A stretch of 64,000 bases of DNA from Amycolatopsis dendrobii (lineage in GTDB: Bacteria; Actinomycetota; Actinomycetes; Mycobacteriales; Pseudonocardiaceae). A model generated the notes under the pieces. It saw only the letters and a program-made list of their open reading frames with translations. It made no database searches and was not told where the DNA came from. The DNA lies in contig NZ_JACGZW010000006.1 in NCBI RefSeq assembly GCF_014145675.1, forward strand, positions 434,001-498,000. The letters are read 5' to 3'. Every line of letters starts with the position of its first letter. The stretch's first letter is position 1. Both the position numbers and the translations under genes were made by a program. Shown here one piece after another: positions 1-8,513 of the stretch.

Positions 1-973
1 ACCGGCCCCATTGATACGGCACATGCCACGGTTGAGACAGCAGCAAACGCGCGGAGGCGTCGCCGACGTTGACATACCAATCCTCGCCGAGGTGCATCCG
101 CTGCGGATACCGCAGCAGCTCGGCGAAGGGCTCGCGGACGTCCGGCATGCCGAGCTCCGACAGCAGGTCCAGCGCCTCCAGCAACCGGCACGGACCCTGC
201 CACCAGTACGCGATGCCCTCGTCGATGGCGCCGTCGTCAGGCAGCGCGGCGAGGTAGTGGTCGAGTCCTTCGCAGACGAGCCGCACCAGCCGAGTCCGGC
301 GCGGCTGGTCGTCGCACAGGAACGCCGCGGCGGCGAGGACCGCACCGTGGATCCACGGATTCCAGTTGTTCGCGGTGCCGTCCGCGCCGATCCACGCCCA
401 GTCCCGGATCCGCTCGAACGGGCCGAGCACGCGCCGGTCCGCCTCGCGGCGAAGACGGCGGCGCAGACCGGGCGCGCGCAGGTCCAGATGCGGGCCGAGC
501 ACCTGGTCGGCCCAGGCGAAGAGGGACACCACGTCGGCCGCGCCGAGGTCGAGGAACGGTTCGTCCGGGTCCGGGAGGACGTCGCCGCGGGCCGCGGCGA
601 ACCGGTCGTGCGGGGCCCAGCACCAGGTGGTCGCCTCGGCGAGCGCGACCAGGCCGTCGATCGCCGCGTCGAGGTTCGGGCACTCCCCCGGCGGCGCGGT
701 GGCCGGCGCGACTTCGCCGGTCAGGACCGCGGCCAGGACCAGCACCGTGACGCGTTCCTTCAGCTGCCGGACCTTCGTTTCGTACGCACTGCGGTTGCCG
801 TCGCGGAGCGGGCGGGCCCAGTCTCCGGCCAGCAACTGCGGCACCGGGCGGTCGAGTTCGATCGCCGCGGCGACCAGAATGTCCTGCCGCGTCGAGGATT
901 CTGTCGCGTCCCAGACCGTCCGGGCGGTGACATCCGGCAGGTTCGGCTCTTTCGGTTCCAGTGGGTTAAGCAT
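1..973 (-). CDS. heparinase II/III-like polysaccharide lyase, N-terminal part (3' end outside window)
   Basis: The gene starts inside the window and runs off its left edge, leaving 324 codons. I translated it directly because it has no stop here. Residues around 202 (NNWNPWIHG) and 250 (DEGIAYWWQGPCRLLEALD) match the alpha/alpha-toroid domain of heparinase II/III-type lyases, which cleave uronic-acid glycans by beta-elimination. No signal peptide is visible. The ATG at 973 overlaps the stop of the upstream fucosidase gene (ATGCTTAA), so the two are probably co-translated. Substrate is unknown; the C-terminal beta-sandwich cannot be checked. Confidence 0.75.
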   Translation of the reverse strand, partial: MLNPLEPKEPNLPDVTARTVWDATESSTRQDILVAAAIELDRPVPQLLAGDWARPLRDGNRSAYETKVRQLKERVTVLVLAAVLTGEVAPATAPPGECPNLDAAIDGLVALAEATTWCWAPHDRFAAARGDVLPDPDEPFLDLGAADVVSLFAWADQVLGPHLDLRAPGLRRRLRREADRRVLGPFERIRDWAWIGADGTANNWNPWIHGAVLAAAAFLCDDQPRRTRLVRLVCEGLDHYLAALPDDGAIDEGIAYWWQGPCRLLEALDLLSELGMPDVREPFAELLRYPQRMHLGEDWYVNVGDASARLLLSQPWHVPYQWGR

Positions 974-2216
974 CGGCTTCGAGGAACAGTTCGAGCACCG
1001 GGAGCAGCACGTCCGGCGCGATGATGGGCAGGGTCAGCGTGAGGGTGCCCGCGTCCTGGCTCGGCGGCGCGAGGTTGTTGTGCTCGTGGTTTTCCCCGTC
1101 GAGCTGGTGGAACCGCACCTCCGAGCCGTCATGCAGCAGCTGTGCGTACCGGACGCGGCCGGCCAGCCCTGGCAGGTGGAGGTGTTTGAGCGGCCACGAC
1201 AGGAGATGCACGTACAGCCGGTCGCCGGCCTGTGTGTACAGCACGTTCGACGGCGGCGTGCACTTTGCCGGTCCGGCGTTGTGCACCGAGCGTTCGTGGA
1301 GGTGCATCCACCCGGCGATGGCGGCGAGTGTTTCCCGGGCACGCGGATCGAGCGCGCCGCGGCCGGTCGGACCGACGTTGAGCAGCAGGTTTCCGCCGCA
1401 CGACACGGATTGGACCAGCATCCGCACCAGCAGCGCGGGGTCTTTGTACTCGTGGTTGTCGCGGTCGTAGCCCCAGGATCCGTTGAGCGTGTGGCAGGCC
1501 TCCCAGCGCACCGGCACGCCGTCGCGTTCCAGCGGACGGTCGGGCTGGTACTGCTCGGGCGTCACGTAATCGCCGGGGATGCCGAGGCGGTCGTTGACCA
1601 GGATTCCGGGGCGCAGTTCGCGGACGAGGGCCAGCAGTTCCTCCGCGCCCCAGTCCTCCGGGCCCTTCGCCGGGTAGGTGAAGTCGAAGAACAGCAGGTC
1701 GATGTCGCCGTACTCGGTGAGCAGCTCGGTGACCTGGCCGCGCAGGAATTCGCGGTAGCGGGCCATGTCGCGGGGTTTGCCGAGCGCGGCGGTGTCGGCG
1801 TGCAGCGGGTGGTAGCGGTCGATCTCGAAGTCCGGGTGATGCCAGTCGAGCAGCGAGTAGTACAGCCCGACGCGGATTCCTTCGGCGCGCATCGCGTCGG
1901 CGAACTCGGCGACCAGGTCGCGTCCGGTGACGCGGACCGAGTGGTAGTCGGTCAGCTTCGAGCCGAAGAGGCAGAAGCCGTCGTGGTGCTTGGCGGTGAG
2001 AACGGCGTAGCGCATCCCGGCCGCGCGGGCAGCTTTGGCCAGTGCCGGGGCGTCGAACTGGTCGGGGTCGAATCGTTCGAGGTAGCGGTCGTACTCGGCG
2101 TCCGGGATCGCCTCGCGGCTGCGGACCCATTCGTGCCGCGCGGCGAGGCTGTAGAGGCCGAAGTGGACGAACAAGCCGAACCGGGCCGGCTCGAACCAAT
2201 CCGGGGATGCGGGCAC
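966..2216 (-). CDS. alpha-L-fucosidase, GH29 family
   Basis: A 416-residue glycosidase of the retaining GH29 family, which removes alpha-L-fucose from glycans. Family signatures are FGLFVHFGLYS (about residue 13), TAKHHDGF (about 74) and DIDLLFFDF (about 171), where Asp178 is the expected nucleophile. It is close to the core catalytic size without a long C-terminal carbohydrate-binding part, and lacks a signal peptide, so it is probably cytoplasmic. It starts with GTG behind GGGAGA. It leads an operon with the heparinase-like gene and is divergent from the RraA-like gene. Other GH29 specificities are possible. Confidence 0.88.
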   Translation of the reverse strand: MPASPDWFEPARFGLFVHFGLYSLAARHEWVRSREAIPDAEYDRYLERFDPDQFDAPALAKAARAAGMRYAVLTAKHHDGFCLFGSKLTDYHSVRVTGRDLVAEFADAMRAEGIRVGLYYSLLDWHHPDFEIDRYHPLHADTAALGKPRDMARYREFLRGQVTELLTEYGDIDLLFFDFTYPAKGPEDWGAEELLALVRELRPGILVNDRLGIPGDYVTPEQYQPDRPLERDGVPVRWEACHTLNGSWGYDRDNHEYKDPALLVRMLVQSVSCGGNLLLNVGPTGRGALDPRARETLAAIAGWMHLHERSVHNAGPAKCTPPSNVLYTQAGDRLYVHLLSWPLKHLHLPGLAGRVRYAQLLHDGSEVRFHQLDGENHEHNNLAPPSQDAGTLTLTLPIIAPDVLLPVLELFLEADA

Positions 2217-2357
2217 AGCGGTCTCCCTTCAGCGGGACCTGCGGGGGTCCTCGGGGGTGTCCGAGGTTGACAGCGCTCGGCCGTCGGCGGTTACATCTAC
2301 CATCGATAGACGATAATGTCACCGTCACTCGGACGGCGACGCGCGGAGAGGCACGCC

Positions 2358-3164
2358 ATGGACGCGAACGGCCGGCAGGCTGTCCCAGCAGGGGAAACCG
2401 ACATCTACGACTCGAAGCTGGCGCCGGTGCAGACCGCGACCTTCACCCGGCCGACCACGCGGATGATCGAGGCACTGGACGACGTCAGCGCCGCGACGGC
2501 GTGCGCGAAGCTGCACCAGATGGGCATCACACGGACCTTCATCGACGGTCCCGTCCCGCTGCACCGGACCCCGGACGTCAAGGTCGTCGGCGGCGCGGTG
2601 ACGCTGCAGTTCCTGCCGCAGCGCGAGGACGTTTTCTCCGGCACCGCGCAGGAGGACGCCGAGCGCAAGACGGCGTTGTGGCAGGTGCTGGAGTCGATCA
2701 AACCGGGTGATGTGCTGGTGGTTTCGGCGTTCGGCAGCCACTTCACCGGCTGCCTCGGCGACATGCTGGTGCGCTACTTCAAACTGCGCGGCGGCGCGGG
2801 AATCGTGGTGGACGGCCGGGTCCGCGACGCCGCGCGGATCCGCGCGCTTGGCGTGCCGGTGTGGTGCACGGGGGTGACGCCGCATTACGCGTCGCAGACG
2901 GAACTGTTCCCGGCCGCGTTCAACGTTCCGGTCGGCGCCGGGGGCGCGCTGGTGACGCCGGGGGATGTGATCGTGGCCGACGAGGACGGGGCGGTCGTGG
3001 TGCCGCAGTCGAAAGCCTTGACTATTGCCGAGGATTCCCTTGCTCACCAAGACAAAGAAGCATTCGCACGGAGACGGCTCGACGAGGGCGGGCGGTTGTC
3101 CGACTACTATCCGCTGACCGGACGCGGACTTGAGGAATACGTGGCACAAACCTCCGCGGGCTGA
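2358..3164 (+). CDS. RraA-like / HMG-aldolase family protein
   Basis: A 268-residue protein of the RraA superfamily. This includes the RNase E inhibitor RraA and divalent-metal 4-hydroxy-4-methyl-2-oxoglutarate aldolases. The signature runs from GCLGDMLVRYFKLRG (about residue 131) to VDGRVRD (151-157), giving the Gly-x20-Arg-Asp spacing that binds metal and substrate. The frame is open further upstream, but ATG 2358 follows GGAGAGG and is preferred. Beside glycan-degrading enzymes and a sugar isomerase, an aldolase or sugar-acid role is more likely than RNase control; that is inference. Its TGA directly abuts the TCA of the convergent isomerase gene. Confidence 0.8.
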   Translation: MDANGRQAVPAGETDIYDSKLAPVQTATFTRPTTRMIEALDDVSAATACAKLHQMGITRTFIDGPVPLHRTPDVKVVGGAVTLQFLPQREDVFSGTAQEDAERKTALWQVLESIKPGDVLVVSAFGSHFTGCLGDMLVRYFKLRGGAGIVVDGRVRDAARIRALGVPVWCTGVTPHYASQTELFPAAFNVPVGAGGALVTPGDVIVADEDGAVVVPQSKALTIAEDSLAHQDKEAFARRRLDEGGRLSDYYPLTGRGLEEYVAQTSAG

Positions 3165-3941
3165 TCAACCGCGCCAGCGCGCCAGCCAATCCGCCGCCGC
3201 GCGCAGCGGGACGTCGACCGGCGCGATCTCCGGATGCCAGGCGCGTTCCCATTCCAGGGAAATCCAGCCGGACCACGATCGCAGCAGGCGCCCGCATTCC
3301 CCGAGCGGGACCATTCCCTCGCCCGGCGGGACCGGGGTCAGCCCGGCGGTCGCGTCCTTCAACTGGAAGTACCCGAGGTACTCCCCCAGGAGCGCCCGGG
3401 TCCGCGCCGGAGCTTCGCCTGCCCGCCACGGGTGCAGCGCGTCCCACAGGACCGCTACCCGTGCCGGGTCGGCGAACGGTTTCACGAGGCGGAGCACGGA
3501 TTCCGCGGTGAGATGGGAATCGTGGGTCTCGACGAGCAACTGGACGCCGGACGCGGTCAGGTCGGGGAGCACCTCGGCGATCTGGTCTACCGCGCGGCCG
3601 TCTTCGCCGGTGCCGCCGGGAAAGACTCGGATCGCGGGGGCGTTCAGTCGCGCGGCAAGGTCGATCAGCGCGCGGAGTTCGCCGGCTATGCCGGGTGCGC
3701 AGACCTGGACGTAGCCGGCCAGTGCGGAAATCTCCAGCCCTGCTTCGTAGATCTGGTCGAGAACGGACCCGGCATCTTTCAGTCCTAAGTGGACTTCCTC
3801 GTCCGCGTGCACCCGCAGTTCCAGCCCGGCACATCCGTGCGCGGCGGCGATGGCGGCCGATTCCCGCACCGGAATGCCGGGCATCCCCAGCGTGCTCACG
3901 GCGAATTTCCAGTCTGCGCAAGTATTCCGGCCGTCTGTCAC
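3165..3941 (-). CDS. sugar phosphate isomerase/epimerase family TIM-barrel protein
   Basis: A 258-residue protein of the AP-endonuclease-2/xylose-isomerase-like fold, which covers sugar isomerases, epimerases and inosose dehydratases. The alternating strand/helix pattern is clear, with metal-ligand regions such as LLVETHDSH (about residue 135) and the late SLEWERAW segment supplying Glu, His and Asp. It starts with GTG at 3941, 10 bp after the stop of the MFS gene, so the two form an operon. With the nearby lyase, fucosidase and RraA-like protein this suggests a sugar-acid route. Exact substrate is not readable. Confidence 0.78.
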   Translation of the reverse strand: MTDGRNTCADWKFAVSTLGMPGIPVRESAAIAAAHGCAGLELRVHADEEVHLGLKDAGSVLDQIYEAGLEISALAGYVQVCAPGIAGELRALIDLAARLNAPAIRVFPGGTGEDGRAVDQIAEVLPDLTASGVQLLVETHDSHLTAESVLRLVKPFADPARVAVLWDALHPWRAGEAPARTRALLGEYLGYFQLKDATAGLTPVPPGEGMVPLGECGRLLRSWSGWISLEWERAWHPEIAPVDVPLRAAADWLARWRG

Positions 3942-3951
3942 AGCAGGGATC

Positions 3952-5379
3952 TTACGCGTTCGCCGTCCCGCCGGTAGCCGGAGTCCGGCCGTGCCGCATC
4001 AGAAAAGTCAGCAAGAGCGCGAGGACGCCGACGCCGAGCAGTACGAAGTACGCCGCCTGGTATCCGGTGTCGTTCGTAATGGAAACACCCGTGCCGAGCC
4101 GGACCTGATGGGCGGCGGTGATCGAACCGACGATCGCCGTGCCGAGCGTGTTCATCACGCCGAGTGCGGTGTACAGCAACGAAGTCGTGACGCCCTGCGC
4201 CTCCGCGGGCACGGCCTCGATGACGAGATTGTTGGCTCCGGCGTAGAGAAATCCCAGTCCGATGCCCATGAGTGCGGCGATCACTACGATCAGGACCGGC
4301 CCGTTCAACTGTCCGAAAAGGATCAGCACTACCCCGCCGAGGGTGCCGGCAATCGAGGTGAGCAAAGCAGTTCTCGGCGCGAATCTCCGGCACACCCACC
4401 CGGCGGCATAGCCGGCGGCCGCGCCGACCAGGCCGAACGGCAGGCCGTAGCTCACCCCGTATTCCAACGCGTTCATGCCGAGACCGCGTTCCGCCACGCC
4501 GGGCACATGCGGAGTCCTGAGCAGTTGCGGGATGAGCACGGAACTGTTGGCGGTGGTGACGAAAATGGCGGTGCCCGAAGCGAGCAAGGTCAGCCATACC
4601 TTGGGTTGAGACGCCAGCGCGAGATCGATCAACGGTTCGGCGCGGCGGCGCTCGACTAGCACGAAAAGCACCAGCAGCACCACCGAAAGCGCCACGGCGT
4701 AACCGAGATACTCCTTCTCGACCAGGCCGAGCACGAGCACCGCCATCCCGCCGCCGAGCAGCAAGCCACCGGCGACGTCGATACGGCGTTTGATCCGCAC
4801 CCGGGTTTCGGGGACGACGAGCAGCACGAGCGTCGAGACGACAACGTCGTAGCCGAGCGTGAACCAGAAGGCGCTGCGGAACCCATAGGCATCAACCAGA
4901 TACCCGCCGAGCAGCGGACCGCCGAACGCGGCGACGCCGGTGCCGACCCCGAGCGCGCCGACCCCGAGCGGCACCAGCCGCGGCGGGAAGAGGTCGCGGA
5001 TGAGGCCGTAACCCGCGACGTACGCGACGACGAAAGCGGACTGGAGCACGCGTCCGGCGAGGAAAAGCCAGTACACCGGGGCCAGTGCGCAGATCAGCGA
5101 TCCGGCGCCGAACATGACGGCCGCGGCCAGAAGGACTTTCTTCTTGCCGTGCGTGTCGGCGAGTTTCCCGGCGATCGGGAGGAACACGAGCGACGCGACG
5201 AAGACGACGGTCATCACCAGCGCCACCTGGCCGGTCCCGAAGGCGGCGGCGATGTCGGGCAGGCCCACCCCGACGAGGGTGAACTCGAAGTTGGCGTTCT
5301 CGGTCAGGAGCGCGATCGCCACGACGATCGCGACGTAATACCCTCTCGACCGCTCTGCGGTGCGCGGTTCCACAGCCAT
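3952..5379 (-). CDS. MFS transporter, DHA2-like drug/metabolite exporter
   Basis: A 475-residue membrane protein with the many hydrophobic segments of the major facilitator superfamily. The loop 2-3 signature GKLADTHGKKKV is present around residue 70, and GGPLLGGYLVDAYGFR around 155 resembles motif C of proton-coupled antiporters. Length and segment count fit the 14-helix DHA2 exporters. ATG 5379 is chosen; an in-frame GTG lies two codons upstream and neither has a strong ribosome site. It lies 10 bp upstream of the sugar isomerase gene in the same direction, so import or export of a sugar-related compound is possible. Confidence 0.85.
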   Translation of the reverse strand: MAVEPRTAERSRGYYVAIVVAIALLTENANFEFTLVGVGLPDIAAAFGTGQVALVMTVVFVASLVFLPIAGKLADTHGKKKVLLAAAVMFGAGSLICALAPVYWLFLAGRVLQSAFVVAYVAGYGLIRDLFPPRLVPLGVGALGVGTGVAAFGGPLLGGYLVDAYGFRSAFWFTLGYDVVVSTLVLLVVPETRVRIKRRIDVAGGLLLGGGMAVLVLGLVEKEYLGYAVALSVVLLVLFVLVERRRAEPLIDLALASQPKVWLTLLASGTAIFVTTANSSVLIPQLLRTPHVPGVAERGLGMNALEYGVSYGLPFGLVGAAAGYAAGWVCRRFAPRTALLTSIAGTLGGVVLILFGQLNGPVLIVVIAALMGIGLGFLYAGANNLVIEAVPAEAQGVTTSLLYTALGVMNTLGTAIVGSITAAHQVRLGTGVSITNDTGYQAAYFVLLGVGVLALLLTFLMRHGRTPATGGTANA

Positions 5380-5439
5380 GCGCACCGATGTAACCGGCGG
5401 TCCGCCCGGATTGAGCGGGTCAGTCCCGCTGTCCGGGAC

Positions 5440-6774
5440 TCAGTCCGCCAACCGGTCGAGCGCTTGCTTGAGCTGCGGGATCCAGGCCTCGTGCTCGGGC
5501 TTCATCAACACCGACCGGAGGATGGTGACGGTCTCGGCGTCGCGTTCGACGTCCGGGTGCAGTGCGGCGAACGCGTCCGCGTCAACCCGCAAAGTGGACA
5601 GGTACAGCGGATTGTCCTTGTCTGCCATGCCCTTCTGGAGGATGGTGTTGGCGGCTTCGGTGATCTCGCTCATCCGGGTCCGTCGCGGCCAGTAGGCGAC
5701 AATGTCCAAAGTGGGCTCAAGGTGCAGCGCGAACCGGTCGGATTCCTTGAGCAGTCCGGCAAAGTCGTTCGCCGCTCGACGGCACGCGGCCAGCAACCGG
5801 CCGAGGCCGCGGTCGCGTTCCAGCGGGAAGGCTTGCAGAGTAAGCCAAAGCGCTCCGGCGGCAGCACCCGCGCGAGAGCATTCCAGGGAGATCTCCCCGA
5901 GGTGCAACTCGTCGGAAGTGAAGTAGGTATAGGGAGAATCGTGTTGGTAGAACCGGCCGACCGCCGGGTCGGCGAACAACACCGCACCACAGCCGTACGG
6001 CTGAAGCCCGTGCTTATGCGGGTCCACGACAACGGAATCGCACGAGCCGATCGCACGGTAGGCCTCGTACTCGCCCAGCAAAGTGTAGAACCCGCCGTAC
6101 GCGCCGTCGACATGCAGGCGGACTCCGTACTGTTCTTTCAGCGCGAGGGCCTGCTGGATGTCGTCGACCGCCCCGAGCCCGGTCGTTCCCGGGGTCAGCA
6201 CCACCGTGCCGACCCCGCCGCCGCGGACCTCGGCTTCGACGGCGGACAGGTCAACGCGTCCGTCGGGAAGTGCCCGCACCGCACGGGATTCCACGCCGAG
6301 CACCTGGCACATGCGGCCGTGCGTGTAGTGCGCGTCCCGCGAATGGACGACCGCTTTGCCCGGAGCCAGTTCGCGGGCGACCCAGAGGGCTTCGAGGTTC
6401 GCGATCGTCCCGCTGGAGGTGAGGTGGCCGAGCGACGGCTGCGCGAACCCGAACATCCGCGCCAGGTCGGCGACGACCTCGACCTCCATCGGCGAGGTGG
6501 CCTGCGAGGCGTCGAGCGCGTGGTTGTTCGGGTTGACCACCATCGCGGCTAGATAGGCGGCCACCGCGACCGGATGCGGCGGTTTGAGCATCTGCCCTGC
6601 GTAGCGGGGGTGGAAGAAGGGGAAGGACGCGTCCATCCTCGCGGCGTAGTCTTCGAGCAGCGCGGGGAGATCGACGTCCGGTTCGCTCGCCGGGGACGGG
6701 GTGAACGGACCCCATTTGCGTTCCCACGCCTCGACGCCGCGGAGAGCCTGGTCGATCAGTTCGCGCCGGTCCAT
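5440..6774 (-). CDS. PLP-dependent group II amino-acid decarboxylase
   Basis: A 444-residue fold-type I PLP enzyme of the group II decarboxylases, which include aromatic-amino-acid, glutamate and diaminobutyrate decarboxylases. The Schiff-base lysine is Lys254 in DPHKHG, the Asp that binds the pyridine nitrogen is Asp223 in HVDGAYGG, and TSSGTIANLEA (about 120) is the phosphate-binding loop. The N-terminal helical region (SFPFFHPRYAGQM) fits the family. Substrate cannot be told from sequence. It is divergent from the DUF4190 gene across 127 bp that would hold both promoters. Confidence 0.87.
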   Translation of the reverse strand: MDRRELIDQALRGVEAWERKWGPFTPSPASEPDVDLPALLEDYAARMDASFPFFHPRYAGQMLKPPHPVAVAAYLAAMVVNPNNHALDASQATSPMEVEVVADLARMFGFAQPSLGHLTSSGTIANLEALWVARELAPGKAVVHSRDAHYTHGRMCQVLGVESRAVRALPDGRVDLSAVEAEVRGGGVGTVVLTPGTTGLGAVDDIQQALALKEQYGVRLHVDGAYGGFYTLLGEYEAYRAIGSCDSVVVDPHKHGLQPYGCGAVLFADPAVGRFYQHDSPYTYFTSDELHLGEISLECSRAGAAAGALWLTLQAFPLERDRGLGRLLAACRRAANDFAGLLKESDRFALHLEPTLDIVAYWPRRTRMSEITEAANTILQKGMADKDNPLYLSTLRVDADAFAALHPDVERDAETVTILRSVLMKPEHEAWIPQLKQALDRLAD

Positions 6775-6901
6775 GCGTCACCTCGTCGGTCGCTGGTTGC
6801 TGCCTCGGGCACCCTACCGACTTGCTCGAAACGGATGAGCCTTCTCGCACCCGCGTTCTAAGGTGTGACGACGTTTCTTTCGCGCGGTGAGGAGCTTTCC
6901 G

Positions 6902-7300
6902 ATGACTGACGAACCCCGTCCGCAGGGAATGCCGCCGGCCGGGCCCCCGCCGCAGTGGACCGGGCAGCCGCAGCCATGGCCGGTCCAGCCGAATGCCCAG
7001 CAGTACCCCGGCTACTCCCCCTATCCGCCCGCCCTGCCCGCTCCGGCGAACGGCGTATGGCTGGGGGTGTTGTCGCTGGTGCTGGGCGTGCTCGGCTGTG
7101 TGGTTCCGTTGCTGCCGATCGACCTGAGCGGCGTCCGGGCGTACCTCGCGCTCCCGTTCGGACTGGCCGGCCTGGCCTGCGGACTCGTCGGCGTCATCGG
7201 ACGGCGCACGGGCAAGCCGGTGTCGGGGGTGGGCATCGGGGTGTCGGCGATCGCGCTGGTGCTCGGCGTGATCATGCTCGGCAACCAAGTCGCGGGCTGA
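6902..7300 (+). CDS. DUF4190-type small membrane protein with Pro/Gln-rich N-terminus
   Basis: A 132-residue protein. Residues 1-48 are Pro/Gln/Gly/Tyr-rich and probably disordered; about three hydrophobic helices follow (roughly 51-70, 84-100 and 108-130). This is the layout of actinobacterial DUF4190 proteins. ATG 6902 is preferred over an in-frame GTG at 6887, because GAGGAG lies 8 bp before it. Function is unknown. Such proteins are common envelope components in actinomycetes and this one shows no catalytic motif. Confidence 0.75.
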   Translation: MTDEPRPQGMPPAGPPPQWTGQPQPWPVQPNAQQYPGYSPYPPALPAPANGVWLGVLSLVLGVLGCVVPLLPIDLSGVRAYLALPFGLAGLACGLVGVIGRRTGKPVSGVGIGVSAIALVLGVIMLGNQVAG

Positions 7301-7359
7301 CGTTCTGCCCTGAGCGGAACCGCTGTCGCCGGAGGCCCCGCGGATGCCAGGCTGGGCCC

Positions 7360-7707
7360 ATGGCGGACATCCTTCCTTTCCACCAGCGCCGCGCCCCCGC
7401 CCGGGACGACGAGGCGGAACCCCTGTGGCGCGAGGTGCTCGGCCGCAGTCTCCGCGCCGCCCGGGAAACCCAGGGCGAGCGGCTCGTCGACGTCGCCGAG
7501 CGGGCCGGGATCTCGCCGCAGTACCTGTCCGAGATCGAACGCGGCCGGAAGGAACCGTCGAGCGAGATGATCGCCGCGGTGACCGGTGCGCTCGGGGTGA
7601 ACCTGGCCGGTCTGCTGAGCGGGATCGCCGGGGACATGCGGCGGATCAGCGTGGTCGGACCGCGGCCCGCGCGGCGTCCGGCCGGCCCGGTGCTGATGGC
7701 GGCTTGA
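7360..7707 (+). CDS. popR: PopR/ClgR-type XRE transcriptional regulator with C-terminal Ala-Ala
   Basis: A 115-residue regulator with one Cro/C1 helix-turn-helix at residues 30-85 (LVDVAERAGISPQYLSEIE). It ends in ...LMAA. PopR and ClgR of Streptomyces activate clp genes and are themselves ClpP substrates; for PopR the two C-terminal alanines are reported as part of the degradation signal. The facing clpP operon has an exact TCTGCC-N3-GGCAGA site, the word I recall as the PopR target, which supports the name. It is convergent with that operon. ATG 7360 begins a normal HTH domain; the frame upstream is unrelated. Confidence 0.8.
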   Translation: MADILPFHQRRAPARDDEAEPLWREVLGRSLRAARETQGERLVDVAERAGISPQYLSEIERGRKEPSSEMIAAVTGALGVNLAGLLSGIAGDMRRISVVGPRPARRPAGPVLMAA

Positions 7708-7922
7708 GCCGCTGAGCGGGATCGCCGGGAACAACGCGCTCGAACCGCGGCCCGCGCATCGCCCGCCGGACGCGTGCTGAAGACGCGCTGAGCCAAGGCA
7801 AGCCGGACCCGCGCTCACCACAGCCTCGCGCACGGCAGCCTGAGCGCGAAACCCAGGCCAGTACTCACCGCAGCTCAAGCGAAGCCGCAGGCCGGAACCC
7901 CAGACCGGCCTGCGTCCCCGCC

Positions 7923-8513
7923 TCACGGACGGGCCGCGATCACCTGGTCCGCGAGCCCGTACTCCACCGCCCCAGCCGCGTCGAAGACCCGGTCGCGGTC
8001 CGTGTCGTGCCGGAGTTCCGCCACGTCGTGGCCGGTGTGCCGGGACGTGATCTCCTCCAGTTGCGTGCGGACCCGGATCACCTCGTCCGCTTGCAGGATC
8101 AGGTCGGGGATCGTCCCGCGGCCCTGTGCGGCGGGCTGGTGCAGCACCACCCGCGCGTGCGGCAGCACCGATCGGCGGCCGGCCGCGCCTGCGGCCAGCA
8201 GCACCGCGCCCGTCGCCACTGCCTGGCCGACGCAGGTCGTCGCCACCGGGGCCTTGATGAAGCGCATCGTGTCGTACAGCGCCAGCATCGCGGCCGGGTC
8301 GCCGCCCTCGGAGTTGATGTACAGGTTGATTTCCTGCTCCGGGTTGTCCGACTCCAGGAACAGCAACTGCGCGATCAGCGCGTTCGCGACGCCCGAGTCG
8401 ATCGCCGTGCCCAGGTACACGATCCGTTCGGACAGCAGGTGCGAGTAGACGTCCATGATCCGCTCGCCGCCGGGGCTGCGAGTGATGACGTTCGGGATGG
8501 TGTAGGTGCTCAT
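7923..8513 (-). CDS. clpP: ClpP-like subunit lacking the catalytic serine (ClpR-like)
   Basis: A 196-residue ClpP-family protein, second gene of the operon. The fold, the active-site His (His125 in VVLHQP) and the Asp (Asp174 in TDRDRVF) are present. The nucleophile motif, normally GQAASMG, reads GQAVATG at 96-102, so Ala100 replaces the serine; the codon is GCG on direct reading of the minus strand. The oxyanion-loop motif SPGG is SEGG. It is therefore probably inactive alone and may form mixed rings with the active partner, as ClpR does in plastids and cyanobacteria. Its ATG overlaps the partner's stop (ATGA). Confidence 0.88.
   Translation of the reverse strand: MSTYTIPNVITRSPGGERIMDVYSHLLSERIVYLGTAIDSGVANALIAQLLFLESDNPEQEINLYINSEGGDPAAMLALYDTMRFIKAPVATTCVGQAVATGAVLLAAGAAGRRSVLPHARVVLHQPAAQGRGTIPDLILQADEVIRVRTQLEEITSRHTGHDVAELRHDTDRDRVFDAAGAVEYGLADQVIAARP

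Noticed and set aside
366..2270. Plus-strand frame opposite the lyase and fucosidase genes
   Set aside because: No domain, Arg/Ser-rich composition typical of antisense translation; GH29 motifs are on the minus strand.
2295..2316. Possible operator ATCTACCATCGATAGACGATAA upstream of the RraA-like gene, given here as a 22-base span by position only
   Set aside because: The symmetry is imperfect and no divergent regulator gene is present; evidence too weak to annotate.
7708..7922. Extra coding sequence between the popR-like stop and the clpP operon
   Set aside because: Frames here lack ribosome sites and family resemblance; it is the gap between two convergent genes and repeats some words of the popR end.
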